Source of the DNA: Saccharomyces mikatae IFO 1815
Taxonomy: Eukaryota > Ascomycota > Saccharomycetes > Saccharomycetales > Saccharomycetaceae
Reading direction: 5' to 3'
DNA length: 64,000 nt
Assembly: GCF_947241705.1 (NCBI RefSeq)
Contig: NC_079265.1
Coordinates: 372,001 to 436,000, forward strand
Every line of letters begins with the position of its first letter. Position 1 is the first letter of the stretch. The notes under the pieces are model-generated. The model was not told the DNA's origin and did no database searches. It saw nothing but the letters and a program-made list of their open reading frames with translations. The translations under genes and the position numbers were made by a program. Shown here in pieces: positions 11,316 to 20,664 of the stretch.

Positions 11316-13784
11316 TCAGCTTCCTCTACTAAAAAACCTGGAATGGGAAACAAAATCTTTGACGCTTAAGCTTTGCTTTTTTTGCTCTTCTTTATGTTGC
11401 TGCATTTGACGGGTAGATACTACTCTCTTCACGATAGGTGGTGATATTTTCAAGTCTTGCCTCACAAATTTTGACCAAGTTGGATCTTGAATTCTTGACA
11501 AGTTACTTTCGAATTGTCTTAAAAGTGCTTTATCCCATTCAAAAATGAAAAGGTCACGATTATCTTCTGGTTTGCTCCCTTCATCAGTCTCATCAGTTTC
11601 CAGGTTGTACGCACTCCATAGTTTTTTCCACAATGCTAAGTCCCACGAAATGCCCTTTAAGGCAAGAATAAAAGACCATACGGCTGAATCAGGGTTATTA
11701 TCTGTCAGTTTAGAGTAGGTCTCATAATAGTCATCCGCGGAATCGAGAGGAGCTACCAGCAGCTTAATAAACTTCAATAGTTGGCCTATATTATTGTCTG
11801 CATGCCTCTTCACCCTCTTATAGGAGGTATTTTCTCGCAAGTCAGAATCATTATTGACATTTTCTGGTAAAGTGTGAAAAATTTCCTTTAGCAATTCCAA
11901 ATCAAGAAGAAGCTGCTCACCGATATTGACCACGGTTTTGGTTTCAAATTTTCGTTTGCTGCCTGCCAGGGAGAATGGTGGGATGGGTTGCAAAATGCGG
12001 ATGATATAACTTACAAAATTAGTAGTCACAGCATCAATTACTTTGTCTAAAAAGTTCCATTTGTAAACATCTCTATTGAAATGTGATAAAATAAACGCCA
12101 AAGTAGAAGGTTGGTCTAGCCGTTGTTTATTGGAGGCGTCTACTGAAGCGGAAACATTTAGTGCGGATTTGAGAGTTATCATGTATCTGCTATAATCTTC
12201 TATCGTAGTATTCGACCAATCGTTGTTGCTAAACTCTCTCCATACGAAATTTAGGTCCAAGGGTATAACGCGGTTCAAGAGAAAAGAATTCCCTTTGGCT
12301 AACAAATCATCATATATGCCTTTTGTCTTCGCAAAACTGTTGGAAATTTTTTCAGGATTACTGCTGAACTCGGATAATTTATCTTCCAATTGATCTATTG
12401 TCGTGGCACAATAGTCAGACGTATTGATCAATAAAACGGTATACTTGGCAGCCTCATGTTTATCCTGTATTTCAATACTATCAGGCAGTAGTAACGGAAG
12501 AAGAATCTTCTGACAGTACGTTTGAAGCCATTTACTGAAGAAATTTGCTAACGAAGTCAATATGGCATCATTGGCATTGTTATCAATGAGTTCCAACGTC
12601 TGAGACAATACGGAACGGTAGGTTCTGAAAAGATCCGCACTAGAAGGTAACACCAGGGATTCCGCCTCATTGGAAGGAAATTTTGGTTCACTCATATAGG
12701 TAAGAATCTTCTTGTCCATCATTTGGTTTTGGTGGGACACCCATAAAGTCAAATAAGGTTCAAAACAGGAACTTAATTTCGATTCTTTAATTCTTTTGGA
12801 AAATCGCACATCAATATACTTTTCAAAATCCAGTGTCGATTGTAATGCCGTCATGAATAAATCAATTGAAGGGTTCTTGTCTTTGAATTCCCTTTTCAGT
12901 AATATTTGAAGATCCTTGTGTGTAATTTTGTAAAAGAAGGTGGTGAGTCTAACCGCCATTTCCCAATCTTTCTGAAAGTAGTCTGCAAATTTTGAGTTGA
13001 AATTATTCAGAATTTTTTTAAAGTAAATATATCTTCTCGATAAATTCTCCAAGGATCCGGCCTCGTCATCTACCCTAAAAATCTCTCTCATCTCGAATAA
13101 AAGCTTATCCAGACACCAATCTATCATTTGAGCCTTCATGCTTGTATCGCAATCGAGCAACTCACAAGCGCCCTCGCGCAATTCGGAGGTGAGCGTTGTG
13201 TCATGCTCGGAGATATTACTGCTGGAAAAGAGCGCAGTGTAGTTTTGTTTGATCTTGGATGAAGTGTCTGCTTTCAGTCTCGATATCGAGCTTAGCAGAT
13301 AGTTTATCTCGTCCAACGATTTGTAGGAGACAAATGTGTTTTCAGCTAAGGAACACATTATCTTGTAAGGAGAAACCATTTTTTTGAATGAGCCTTGAGG
13401 AAGAAGTTCATTACATTGTATATAGCTATCGGTTAGTATCTTTAAATTTTGGAAAAGAGTTAAAGAGTGGGTGAGGTTTTTCTTGGCAATGTCCAGGTAA
13501 GAAATGCCTTCTGTCAGATTCGAAATTGTCAATTCAGTAGAAGCAGAGATATCTTGAGTTTCTTTGAAATCTTGGAAAACCTTCCTTAGGGAAATCTCCA
13601 TTTCGGCGGGATTTTTAGGAGAGCCATTCAATTCCTTCTCCTCTTTAAGAATGTCGTCTTGCAGTTGCTTTTTGTAGCTTCTAGTAACATTTATCAATTC
13701 GTCTATGTTGTCCAGTGATTCTTTTGAAAAAAGTATATTGGTGATATCTTCTAGAGGGTCATAATCCGCCGTATTCTCTAGCAT
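11316..13784 (-). CDS. VPS53: GARP complex subunit Vps53
   Basis: Subunit of the Vps51-54 tethering complex that docks endosome-derived vesicles at the trans-Golgi. The 822 residues equal the S. cerevisiae length. The N-terminal quarter is helical and coiled-coil prone, where GARP subunits assemble. The rest is helical without an enzymatic motif. It converges with MAD2 at a gap of 130 bp. The start is the first ATG (MLENTADYDPLED). Confidence 0.95.
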   Translation of the reverse strand: MLENTADYDPLEDITNILFSKESLDNIDELINVTRSYKKQLQDDILKEEKELNGSPKNPAEMEISLRKVFQDFKETQDISASTELTISNLTEGISYLDIAKKNLTHSLTLFQNLKILTDSYIQCNELLPQGSFKKMVSPYKIMCSLAENTFVSYKSLDEINYLLSSISRLKADTSSKIKQNYTALFSSSNISEHDTTLTSELREGACELLDCDTSMKAQMIDWCLDKLLFEMREIFRVDDEAGSLENLSRRYIYFKKILNNFNSKFADYFQKDWEMAVRLTTFFYKITHKDLQILLKREFKDKNPSIDLFMTALQSTLDFEKYIDVRFSKRIKESKLSSCFEPYLTLWVSHQNQMMDKKILTYMSEPKFPSNEAESLVLPSSADLFRTYRSVLSQTLELIDNNANDAILTSLANFFSKWLQTYCQKILLPLLLPDSIEIQDKHEAAKYTVLLINTSDYCATTIDQLEDKLSEFSSNPEKISNSFAKTKGIYDDLLAKGNSFLLNRVIPLDLNFVWREFSNNDWSNTTIEDYSRYMITLKSALNVSASVDASNKQRLDQPSTLAFILSHFNRDVYKWNFLDKVIDAVTTNFVSYIIRILQPIPPFSLAGSKRKFETKTVVNIGEQLLLDLELLKEIFHTLPENVNNDSDLRENTSYKRVKRHADNNIGQLLKFIKLLVAPLDSADDYYETYSKLTDNNPDSAVWSFILALKGISWDLALWKKLWSAYNLETDETDEGSKPEDNRDLFIFEWDKALLRQFESNLSRIQDPTWSKFVRQDLKISPPIVKRVVSTRQMQQHKEEQKKQSLSVKDFVSHSRFFSRGS

Positions 13785-13984
13785 TGTCCCTTTGAGGAAA
13801 CGAGAAAGCAGAAGATGCTAAAGATGCAGTAAGTGATGACGATTGAGCAACCTTCTCAACTCGTGCGAACTAAATATGTGTAATGTGTCTTCTCCTCCTC
13901 TCGCCTCTGAGCAGAGATAAAAGAAGAGAGAGAGAGAGACAGAGAAAGAGAAAGAGAAAAAACCCTCCACCCACGTGAAGGTAA

Positions 13985-14062
13985 AAAAATGCTCCAGGGG
14001 AGGTTCGAACTCTCGACCTTCAGATTATGAGACTGACGCTCTTCCTACTGAGCTACTGAAGC
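13985..14062 (-). tRNA. tM(CAU)J: tRNA-Met elongator (anticodon CAU)
   Basis: The mature 73-base sequence is 14062 down to 13990, starting GCTTCAGTAG with the anticodon loop CTCATAAT and ending CTGGAGCA. It is followed on its own strand by a T-run (13983-13989), the Pol III terminator. It is identical over its length to the tRNA at 45332-45404. Elongator rather than initiator, because it lacks the initiator's AGCGCCGC-type start. Confidence 0.95.
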
Positions 14063-14809
14063 AACACAAGTGTTCCCCTTGTAGAAGGATTCACTCTTAT
14101 AACGAATACTTTCACGCATACCAAATAACCGCTTCAACCATAAGAAAGAGAAAAGAGTCGCCACCGCCACCGCCACCGCCACCGATTACTGTTCTCGCAT
14201 CAGCCGAAATTTTACACACAATACTAAACTACACTATACCCTGCATGACAAACCTCAAAAGTGCGTCCCATACACCCTATCTAACACTTACTCAAATGCT
14301 TGTTTTTCCCCCAATGGCCTCGGCCTGAGACTTCATAACCTTATGCGCTCATTCAAGTTCTGCTCACACCGCCAAACCCCGGTCACGTTCGGCCTCCAGT
14401 GAGCATCGACACCAAAATCCTCTTGAATCACTTTTTTTTTTTGTTCATCTGGACTCTGTGTTTTCCCTTTGCCGCAAGTGAATACTGGATTAATTGTTTC
14501 TTGTCGTCTCTCACCAAAGTTACCACTTACTGGCACGGACGGGAGCAAGCAAGATCTAGGTTCTACTACACACCGCGGTGTACTGCTGTAACCTTTTTTC
14601 TTTCAAACTCTCGTCATATCATATCGCTATCGCAACGGACGTGAAAGAGAATAAAGCCAATCTAAAGCGTTGTCTTCCTCGTTCCTCGCGCACGCGCTTT
14701 TGCGTTCTGCACAGGAAGCCGAGGTTGAACAAGAAGCAGGCAAAGTTTAGAGCACTGCCCCTCCGCATTCGAAAAAGAAAGAAGAAGAAGAAGAAGAAGA
14801 ATATATTTC

Positions 14810-14848
14810 ACATTCACATTCACATACACATACACATACACATACACC
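14810..14848 (+). repeat. Hexanucleotide microsatellite
   Basis: About six tandem units of CACATT then CACATA, just after a GAA trinucleotide run. Likely to vary in length between strains. Confidence 0.85.
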
Positions 14849-14999
14849 TGTAAACATATATGTGCTTGCCAATCGTTCGATCTTCCACTATTTGGCGCCA
14901 TCCACCCTCTCTCTCGTGTCTTTTTTTTGTTTACGCGCCAACCAGGGGAGATCCGGAGCTACGGCCGACCGTTTGGGGAAAGACCTCATCCATGCGCGA

Positions 15000-15012
15000 T
15001 CGCCATGGCAAC
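15000..15012 (+). promoter_or_regulatory. RNR2 X-box (Rfx1/Crt1 site)
   Basis: TCGCCATGGCAAC matches the strong X-box of S. cerevisiae RNR promoters. Rfx1 with Ssn6-Tup1 represses there until the Mec1-Rad53-Dun1 checkpoint relieves it. A weaker half-type match (GTTGCCA at 15072-15078) follows, as in the S. cerevisiae promoter, which has one strong and weaker sites. A C-rich stretch resembling a Rap1 site lies between them (near 15027-15040), with lower certainty. Confidence 0.85.
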
Positions 15013-15254
15013 GAGAACGCGCACGCCCCACACCCAGACCCCTCTGTGAGAGACATGGGCACAATGTTCCCGTTGCCACAGAGACCACTTCGTAGCACAG
15101 CGCAGAGCGTAGCGTGTTGTTGCTGCTGACAAAAGAAAAATTTTCTTAGCAAAGCAAAGGAGGGGAAACACGGGCAGATAGCACCGTACCATACATACCC
15201 TTGGAAACTCGAAACGAAGGAAGCAGGAAAATGGAAGAGCGAGAGTTTTGTAGG

Positions 15255-15262
15255 TATATATA
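15255..15262 (+). promoter_or_regulatory. RNR2 TATA box
   Basis: TATATATA lies about 175 bp upstream of the RNR2 ATG, downstream of the X-box cluster. Confidence 0.65.
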
Positions 15263-15432
15263 GAGGTAGTGTTTGCGCGTTAAGATGAGATGTTGAATGT
15301 AGGTATTGTTTCTTTCCTCATCAGTTTTTCTTTTAACTCTTTTAGTTGTTGTTCATTTTTCGATTTGTTTTCCTCAATTGAGTATCTACCAAAGAATCCA
15401 ACTTAGTACAGTATTTATTTTTCCCCATTACC

Positions 15433-16632
15433 ATGCCTAAAGAGACGCCATCCAAAGCTGCTGCCAATGCATTGTCCGACTTGGAAATCAAGGACTCCAA
15501 GTCCAACCTCAACCAGGAATTGGAAACATTGAGAGAGGAGAACAGGGTGAAGTCAGACATGCTTAAGGAGAAATTAAGCAAGGACGCTGAAAACCACAAG
15601 GCTTATTTGAAATCTCATCAAGTGCACCGCCACAAGCTGAAGGAAATGGAAAAGGAAGAGCCTTTGCTGAATGAAGACAAGGAAAGAAGTTGTCTTTTCC
15701 CTATCAAATACCATGAAATCTGGCAAGCTTACAAGCGTGCGGAAGCATCTTTCTGGACGGCTGAAGAAATCGATTTGTCGAAGGATATTCATGACTGGAA
15801 CAACAGAATGAACGAAAACGAGAGATTTTTTATTTCTAGAGTTCTTGCCTTTTTCGCCGCTTCTGACGGTATTGTCAATGAAAACTTGGTTGAAAACTTT
15901 TCCACCGAAGTTCAGATTCCAGAAGCAAAGAGTTTCTATGGTTTCCAGATCATGATTGAGAATATCCACTCGGAAACGTACTCCTTGTTGATCGATACTT
16001 ACATCAAGGATCCTAAGGAAAGTGAGTTCTTGTTCAATGCCATTCACACCATCCCAGAGATTGGTGAGAAGGCCGAATGGGCTTTAAGATGGATCCAAGA
16101 CGCCGACGCCTTGTTTGGTGAAAGATTGGTCGCCTTTGCCTCCATTGAAGGTGTCTTCTTTTCCGGTTCCTTCGCCTCCATTTTCTGGTTGAAGAAGAGA
16201 GGTATGATGCCCGGTTTGACCTTTTCTAATGAATTGATTTGCAGGGACGAAGGTTTGCACACTGACTTTGCATGCTTGTTGTTCGCTCACTTGAAAAACA
16301 AACCAGACCCAGCCATTGTTGAAAAAATTGTCACTGAGGCTGTCGAAATTGAACAAAGATACTTCTTGGATGCTTTGCCAGTGGCCCTGCTAGGTATGAA
16401 CGCTGACTTGATGAACCAATACGTTGAGTTCGTCGCAGATAGACTATTGGTCGCCTTCGGTAACAAGAAATATTACAAGGTTGAAAACCCATTTGACTTT
16501 ATGGAAAATATCTCCTTGGCTGGTAAGACTAATTTCTTCGAAAAGAGAGTCTCTGACTACCAAAAGGCTGGTGTTATGTCCAAGTCGACTAACCAAGAAG
16601 CCGGTGCTTTCACCTTCAACGAAGACTTTTAA
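15433..16632 (+). CDS. RNR2: Ribonucleotide reductase small subunit Rnr2
   Basis: Carries the diferric-tyrosyl radical cofactor for dNTP synthesis and works as a heterodimer with Rnr4 beside Rnr1/Rnr3. All 399 residues align with the family. Iron ligands are visible: D145, E176, H179, E239, E273 and H276 (in DEGLHTDF). The radical tyrosine is Y183 in SETYSLL. All six ligands are kept, which makes this Rnr2 and not the ligand-lacking Rnr4. The C-terminal tail FTFNEDF docks on the large subunit. Strong codon bias fits high expression. DNA-damage control is implied by the upstream X-box. Confidence 0.98.
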   Translation: MPKETPSKAAANALSDLEIKDSKSNLNQELETLREENRVKSDMLKEKLSKDAENHKAYLKSHQVHRHKLKEMEKEEPLLNEDKERSCLFPIKYHEIWQAYKRAEASFWTAEEIDLSKDIHDWNNRMNENERFFISRVLAFFAASDGIVNENLVENFSTEVQIPEAKSFYGFQIMIENIHSETYSLLIDTYIKDPKESEFLFNAIHTIPEIGEKAEWALRWIQDADALFGERLVAFASIEGVFFSGSFASIFWLKKRGMMPGLTFSNELICRDEGLHTDFACLLFAHLKNKPDPAIVEKIVTEAVEIEQRYFLDALPVALLGMNADLMNQYVEFVADRLLVAFGNKKYYKVENPFDFMENISLAGKTNFFEKRVSDYQKAGVMSKSTNQEAGAFTFNEDF

Positions 16633-16966
16633 GACTATCTATATTTTGTTGTCCTTAGTTCAACATCTCTGTGTAGGCCCTTTGCACCTCTTATTTATAT
16701 ATATATATATACACTGAATCATAAGTTTTTTTTTACATCGAATTAAAATTATAGTTTGACGAGAATTTAGCTTCAGAGTTCATGTGTATACTGTATATAT
16801 TGGTGAAAGGCATCGGAACATCTTGAGAAAGTCAAGTTGTGTGAAGGAAAAAAAAAAAAAAAAAATTACATACAAAATAAATAAGTAAACAATAAACCTA
16901 AAACTAAAACTAGATGTTCTGTAAAGTAGCTAACCGCGCCTGAACCTACTCACATATCACTCCGGA
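16633..16966. other. Intergenic, RNR2 to RRN7
   Basis: It holds a TA run (about 16694-16711), a poly-A tract (about 16847-16865) that may act as a nucleosome-excluding promoter element for RRN7, and nothing else that I can name. Confidence 0.6.
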
Positions 16967-18511
16967 ATGTCCACATTCATAAGGGGCCCCATCTGTGGTA
17001 CGGACAACTGTCCGTCGCGGCTTTGGCGTATCATCGATGGAAGAAGAACTTGTCAATATGGCCATGTCATGGAAGGTGACGTAGAATTCAACGACGATGA
17101 AGATGACCTCAACGGTGTTGGTGCAGGTGTTATCACAAGACGTCTAAATCTTACCACTAACGCCACCGGTACCTTTCAATCTAGTCAACTCACCAACTCG
17201 CAACTGTTACAACAACAGCAAAGGCGATCTCATAAGAAATCCAAAAAACTCATCGGTCATGACGCCAAATTATTATTTCTCAAGTCGTTTCAGTTCATTT
17301 TGAAGAAACAGATCCGCTGGCTCATTGATGAAATGCGGTTTCCTGAGAAATTCGAAAATGTCGTCAAGATAATATGGCTCAAAATATTGAAGACAATTAA
17401 CGATCAATCACAGGAGGGGCTTAGACTCCAATTACACATGACATCGACGATATCCATCCTCTACCTTGCATCCACCCATTTGTCTCTACCGGTATATACT
17501 TGTGATTACATTAAGTGGATATGTAACGCCAAGATGCCGTACTTCCAGGCAAGCGAATTACTTCCGAAATCATGGAGAATCCGACTGCCAAATTACTATG
17601 TTTCCATATTAGAAGGTTCGATTCCCCCTTTCAATGGCCAATTTTACAACAAAATCGCTTTGGTGTGTGGTATGATCCACTTCAACCAATCCTTCAACCC
17701 CCAGATTTCATGCCAAGGTTTATTATTGAAATTGGTGATGCAGTACACTCTACCACCGGAGTTCTACTTTTATACAAAGCAGGTCATTGAATTAGAAGAG
17801 ACAGGCATCCAAAACCTAACGCTATGGGAAAGAACGGATGAACGCCACACGGGGCCAATAAGCAACCACGCTGAACTCAGGGTCATCTCTTATTTCATGC
17901 TCACGATAAATTGGATCCTTTCCTTTGATAAGGACCGACAGTACACATTAGAATGGATTCTTATTCTTATAGAATCATTAACACGTCATACAACCACTAG
18001 TGAATCTATCGACAAGAATATTGTTAACGCAGTTTACCCAGATAAACCGACTTCTAACGATTATTTTCAATGGTCTGATAGCGAGACTCTAGAATACCTG
18101 AACTGGATGGAAAAGCAATTTTTGCCCACACAAACAAAGTCGTTGCATAACGAAAGTGGTTCAAATGAAATGACAATTGATCAGAAAATTGCTAAAAGGA
18201 AACTGTACAAGATCTTTCCCTTAGATCAGGGCACTAATAATGGCAGTGGAGCTAATGACTCAAAGCATCAATTAACCTTTATTGAAGACTTACAAGAGAG
18301 ATATGCGAAACAAACGTCTTTCTTGAACAACAATAAATCATTGCATTCATCTACTCGTAAGAATGACCATCTGCCGACTAGAAAGGAGGCCATTAGTAGA
18401 CTTCTAACTCAAATAGCATCGCAAATTTTAGTGGATTTTGCCATATCTGAACAGCAACTGAAAGACTGTGTTTTCAGGATCAAAAAAGTCTGCCTTCATA
18501 AAATGAAATAG
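16967..18511 (+). CDS. RRN7: RNA polymerase I core factor subunit Rrn7
   Basis: TFIIB-like subunit of the Pol I core factor (with Rrn6 and Rrn11), which loads Pol I on the rDNA promoter. An N-terminal zinc ribbon is visible with C10, C15, C29 and H33 (PICGTDNC...CQYGH). A linker and two cyclin-like repeats (about 95-320) follow, then a less conserved C-terminus. The 514 residues equal the S. cerevisiae length. Confidence 0.95.
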   Translation: MSTFIRGPICGTDNCPSRLWRIIDGRRTCQYGHVMEGDVEFNDDEDDLNGVGAGVITRRLNLTTNATGTFQSSQLTNSQLLQQQQRRSHKKSKKLIGHDAKLLFLKSFQFILKKQIRWLIDEMRFPEKFENVVKIIWLKILKTINDQSQEGLRLQLHMTSTISILYLASTHLSLPVYTCDYIKWICNAKMPYFQASELLPKSWRIRLPNYYVSILEGSIPPFNGQFYNKIALVCGMIHFNQSFNPQISCQGLLLKLVMQYTLPPEFYFYTKQVIELEETGIQNLTLWERTDERHTGPISNHAELRVISYFMLTINWILSFDKDRQYTLEWILILIESLTRHTTTSESIDKNIVNAVYPDKPTSNDYFQWSDSETLEYLNWMEKQFLPTQTKSLHNESGSNEMTIDQKIAKRKLYKIFPLDQGTNNGSGANDSKHQLTFIEDLQERYAKQTSFLNNNKSLHSSTRKNDHLPTRKEAISRLLTQIASQILVDFAISEQQLKDCVFRIKKVCLHKMK

Positions 18512-18932
18512 CACCTTTTTAGTTTCTTATTGGGCTACTTTCTTCTGTGCTCTTTACACATAATATATAAAACTATATTCACCATAGATACATAGTATTG
18601 TGAGAATATATCCCTAGTTGCATTTATTCTTTAACTTTTACGTCATCATGGGAATCTGATTTTTTCTGTCAGATAGAGGGATGATAGTTCGGAAAGTTAA
18701 TTTTCTGAATGTAAGAGCAATTCCCCCAAAAGCGTCGTATTATTATGTATAAAATTATCTATACTTAGTGACCTAATCCGGCCATTATATAGAATAAAGG
18801 AAGAAAGAAGCGCTCAGCGTTCCACTACACATTAATGAAACTGGAGAATTCCTATTTCAGTTAATCTCTTAGAATACTTTTTATGCACTGATCTTGAAAA
18901 TCAAAGAAACTGTCCATTTTTCTAAGCACTTT
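18512..18932. other. Intergenic between convergent RRN7 and APS3
   Basis: Two terminators in AT-rich sequence. I see no gene, repeat or RNA here. Confidence 0.6.
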
Positions 18933-19587
18933 TCATTGTCCAGTAGCCCATTGTGCAAATCCACCTTGAGCAAAAGCTTGTAGTGCACTCCCGAAACCAG
19001 TAGACGACAGTCTTCCTATTTTACTGTCTGTAGATTCAGCAGCTTTGTTAAGTTCGTCAACAGAAGCAACTATCCTGTTTACATTTGTTTCAATGACCAT
19101 ACCGCCCTGTACAATTTCTTCCAACACACTTTCTAAAGTTTGCCAGTTGAAAATCAAATCAAGTTCATTGACTTCAGTAAAACAACGGTCAAGTGATTCT
19201 ACAAAAGTTTGGATTAGATCTAATATAGCTAGTTCTGATTCTTGATCATCTACGATGAAAGTGAAATACAATGTAGCGTAGTTTTTGTAGATGATCTGAA
19301 TGTCCTCATTGTTTACCTCAACATTATTACTTTCATTATTGAGTAAAAGCGATGGCGGTGTGACTAAAAAAGAACTTTGAAAATCGCTATTCCTTTGGGA
19401 AATCAGTTCATATACTTGCTCCAATAGCAGTTTTTGCTTAGGCAGATCTACAGGCGTGTAAAATTTCACTAACCTTGGTTGGCATTTTTTATTGACTATT
19501 ATGTATGATAAAATCCTGTTAGTAGGTGTAAATTCAAAAAAAATGGTTTGAAAGATTATACATACATATCAGAACAGCATGAATCAT
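18933..19587 (-). CDS. APS3: AP-3 adaptor sigma subunit Aps3, spliced
   Basis: Small subunit of the AP-3 clathrin-type adaptor that carries alkaline phosphatase and Vam3 from Golgi to vacuole. Exon 1 (19566-19587) encodes MIHAVLI plus one base. Exon 2 (18933-19495) continues FNKKCQPRLVKFYTP. The joined product is 194 residues, the S. cerevisiae length, with the sigma longin fold over about 1-150 (IQIIYKNYATLYF is the family signature). Without exon 1 the frame lacks the first beta-strand, which shows that the intron is real. tRNA-Gly lies 130 bp upstream on the same strand. Confidence 0.94.
19496..19565 (-). other. APS3 intron
   Basis: A 70-base intron with donor GTATGT, branch site TACTAAC and acceptor TAG (19498-19496). 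An AG occurs two bases after the branch site (TACTAACAG) and must be skipped, since only the later TAG gives the Aps3 protein. Confidence 0.88.
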
Positions 19588-19717
19588 TGTATAATCTCGT
19601 CTATGCTGTGAGCTCCGTAACTCGAACCTCTTATGGTTACATCAGATGCCATTCATTTTAAGTGGACTGAAGAAAAAAAAGTACCCTATCGTAGTAATCA
19701 GGATATGATGTAAAAAA

Positions 19718-19788
19718 TGCGCAAGCCCGGAATCGAACCGGGGGCCCAACGATGGCAACGTTGGATTTTACCACTAAACCACTTGCGC
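19718..19788 (-). tRNA. tG(GCC)J: tRNA-Gly (anticodon GCC)
   Basis: A 71-base cloverleaf read from 19788 to 19718, starting GCGCAAGTGG with the anticodon loop TTGCCATC and ending CTTGCGCA. The T-arm is GGTTCGATTCC. There is no intron. LTR insertions lie 80-500 bp upstream, the typical Ty target zone. Confidence 0.95.
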
Positions 19789-19867
19789 TGTTTAATAGTT
19801 GCTAATGTTTTGTTTTATGGTTGCTATCAATCATTTAACTATAATCATAATATTCCTACAAGTACTC

Positions 19868-20480
19868 AGAATCCATTATCGATTTAAGGAAAATTATATG
19901 CATACAATGTACTTGTTGATAATTAGTAGTTTAGTAAGTTGTAATAATTAAGAATAGTCGTTCCTTCTTAATCTATATAAGAGAGGTATATAAAACACAC
20001 GCTGATTGGGTGTATTAAACCAAAAGGTTCAGACATAAATCAGAGTATTGATGATAAGAATTTAGTGTTAACTCATCTTCTTATATACTAAGTTCTGGAC
20101 AATTAATAGATCTTTATCTTATTAGTGCAGGAAATTCTATAATTAGAATTTCCCTACTCCATTTAAATTGGTATCACCATAAGAATGTTAGTATTAATTT
20201 ACTCAACATCATTAGTATCATGTTAAAGAATGTTCGTCATCAACTACAACAATTTATATGAATAAATGTATAGTGGTAATCACTTATTCCAACAGTACTA
20301 GAGTCCTCCTCGGGATATAGGAATCTAAAAAAGGGAATCGACAGTTTTTACACAATGTTGTACTTATTTACTCTCTTGTTTTAAATGTTGTCATTCATTA
20401 TCCTATTTCATTATCAATCCCTGTGTTTCAGCTTCCGCTAACTTCGATGACTTTTACTCATTAAGTTTGTTCTTCGTAAA
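19868..20480 (-). mobile_element. Delta-type LTR remnant, split by a younger LTR
   Basis: Two pieces (about 19868-19913 and 20295-20480) together resemble a minus-strand delta LTR. The left piece resembles the boundary seen at 39160-39230, and the right piece carries the CTCCTCGnGGATATAGGAATC block and the GTCATTCATTATCC block. A 381-bp LTR of another family interrupts it. It is a degraded fossil without a visible 5' end. Confidence 0.75.
19914..20294 (-). mobile_element. Full-length solo LTR, 381 bp, copia type (Ty4/Tsu4-like), with TSD
   Basis: Read on the minus strand it begins TGTTGGAATAAGTG and ends ATTATCAACA. It is flanked by a perfect 5-bp duplication, GTACT at 19909-19913 and 20295-20299. 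It is about 98 percent identical by eye to the copy at 38682-39062, with the differences clustered in one stretch of about 30 bp (20035-20070). It looks whole and recent. It sits within an older delta, about 125 bp upstream of tRNA-Gly. The family name is tentative. Confidence 0.9.
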
Positions 20481-20664
20481 AGAGGACCATGTAACAGACT
20501 TAAAATGTAGGGATTCAGTGCTCTTTTCCTCCAGGAAGAGCAAAGGGTAAGCACAGCTGAGTTTTGAAGTAACCTCTTTTTATTTATTCGGTGCCATGAA
20601 ATACTTGAAAATATAAAGGATGACTTACGTAGTGATAGTAAGAAAAGAACAAGTTTAACCTTCC

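Larger units (their letters stand above)
14063..15432. other. Long RNR2 upstream region with microsatellites
   Basis: 1.37 kb with no convincing gene. It holds a CCACCG-type hexamer run (about 14158-14184), a GAA run (about 14778-14801), a hexamer tandem repeat CACATT/CACATA (about 14810-14848), the RNR2 X-box region (14995-15080) and a TATA box at 15255. S. cerevisiae carries two doubtful small reading frames here (YJL028W and YJL027C). The similar frames seen here run through the tRNA or through simple repeats, so I do not call them. Confidence 0.7.

Noticed and set aside
13975-14328. A 117-residue plus-strand frame with a proline run, similar in place to YJL028W
   Set aside because: It starts inside the antisense of tRNA-Met, and its proline run is a hexamer microsatellite. 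No domain is visible, and the S. cerevisiae counterpart is itself doubtful.
14578-14901. Overlapping frames with His-Ile or Tyr-Val repeats
   Set aside because: They are produced by the CACATA and GAA simple repeats and have no protein-like composition.
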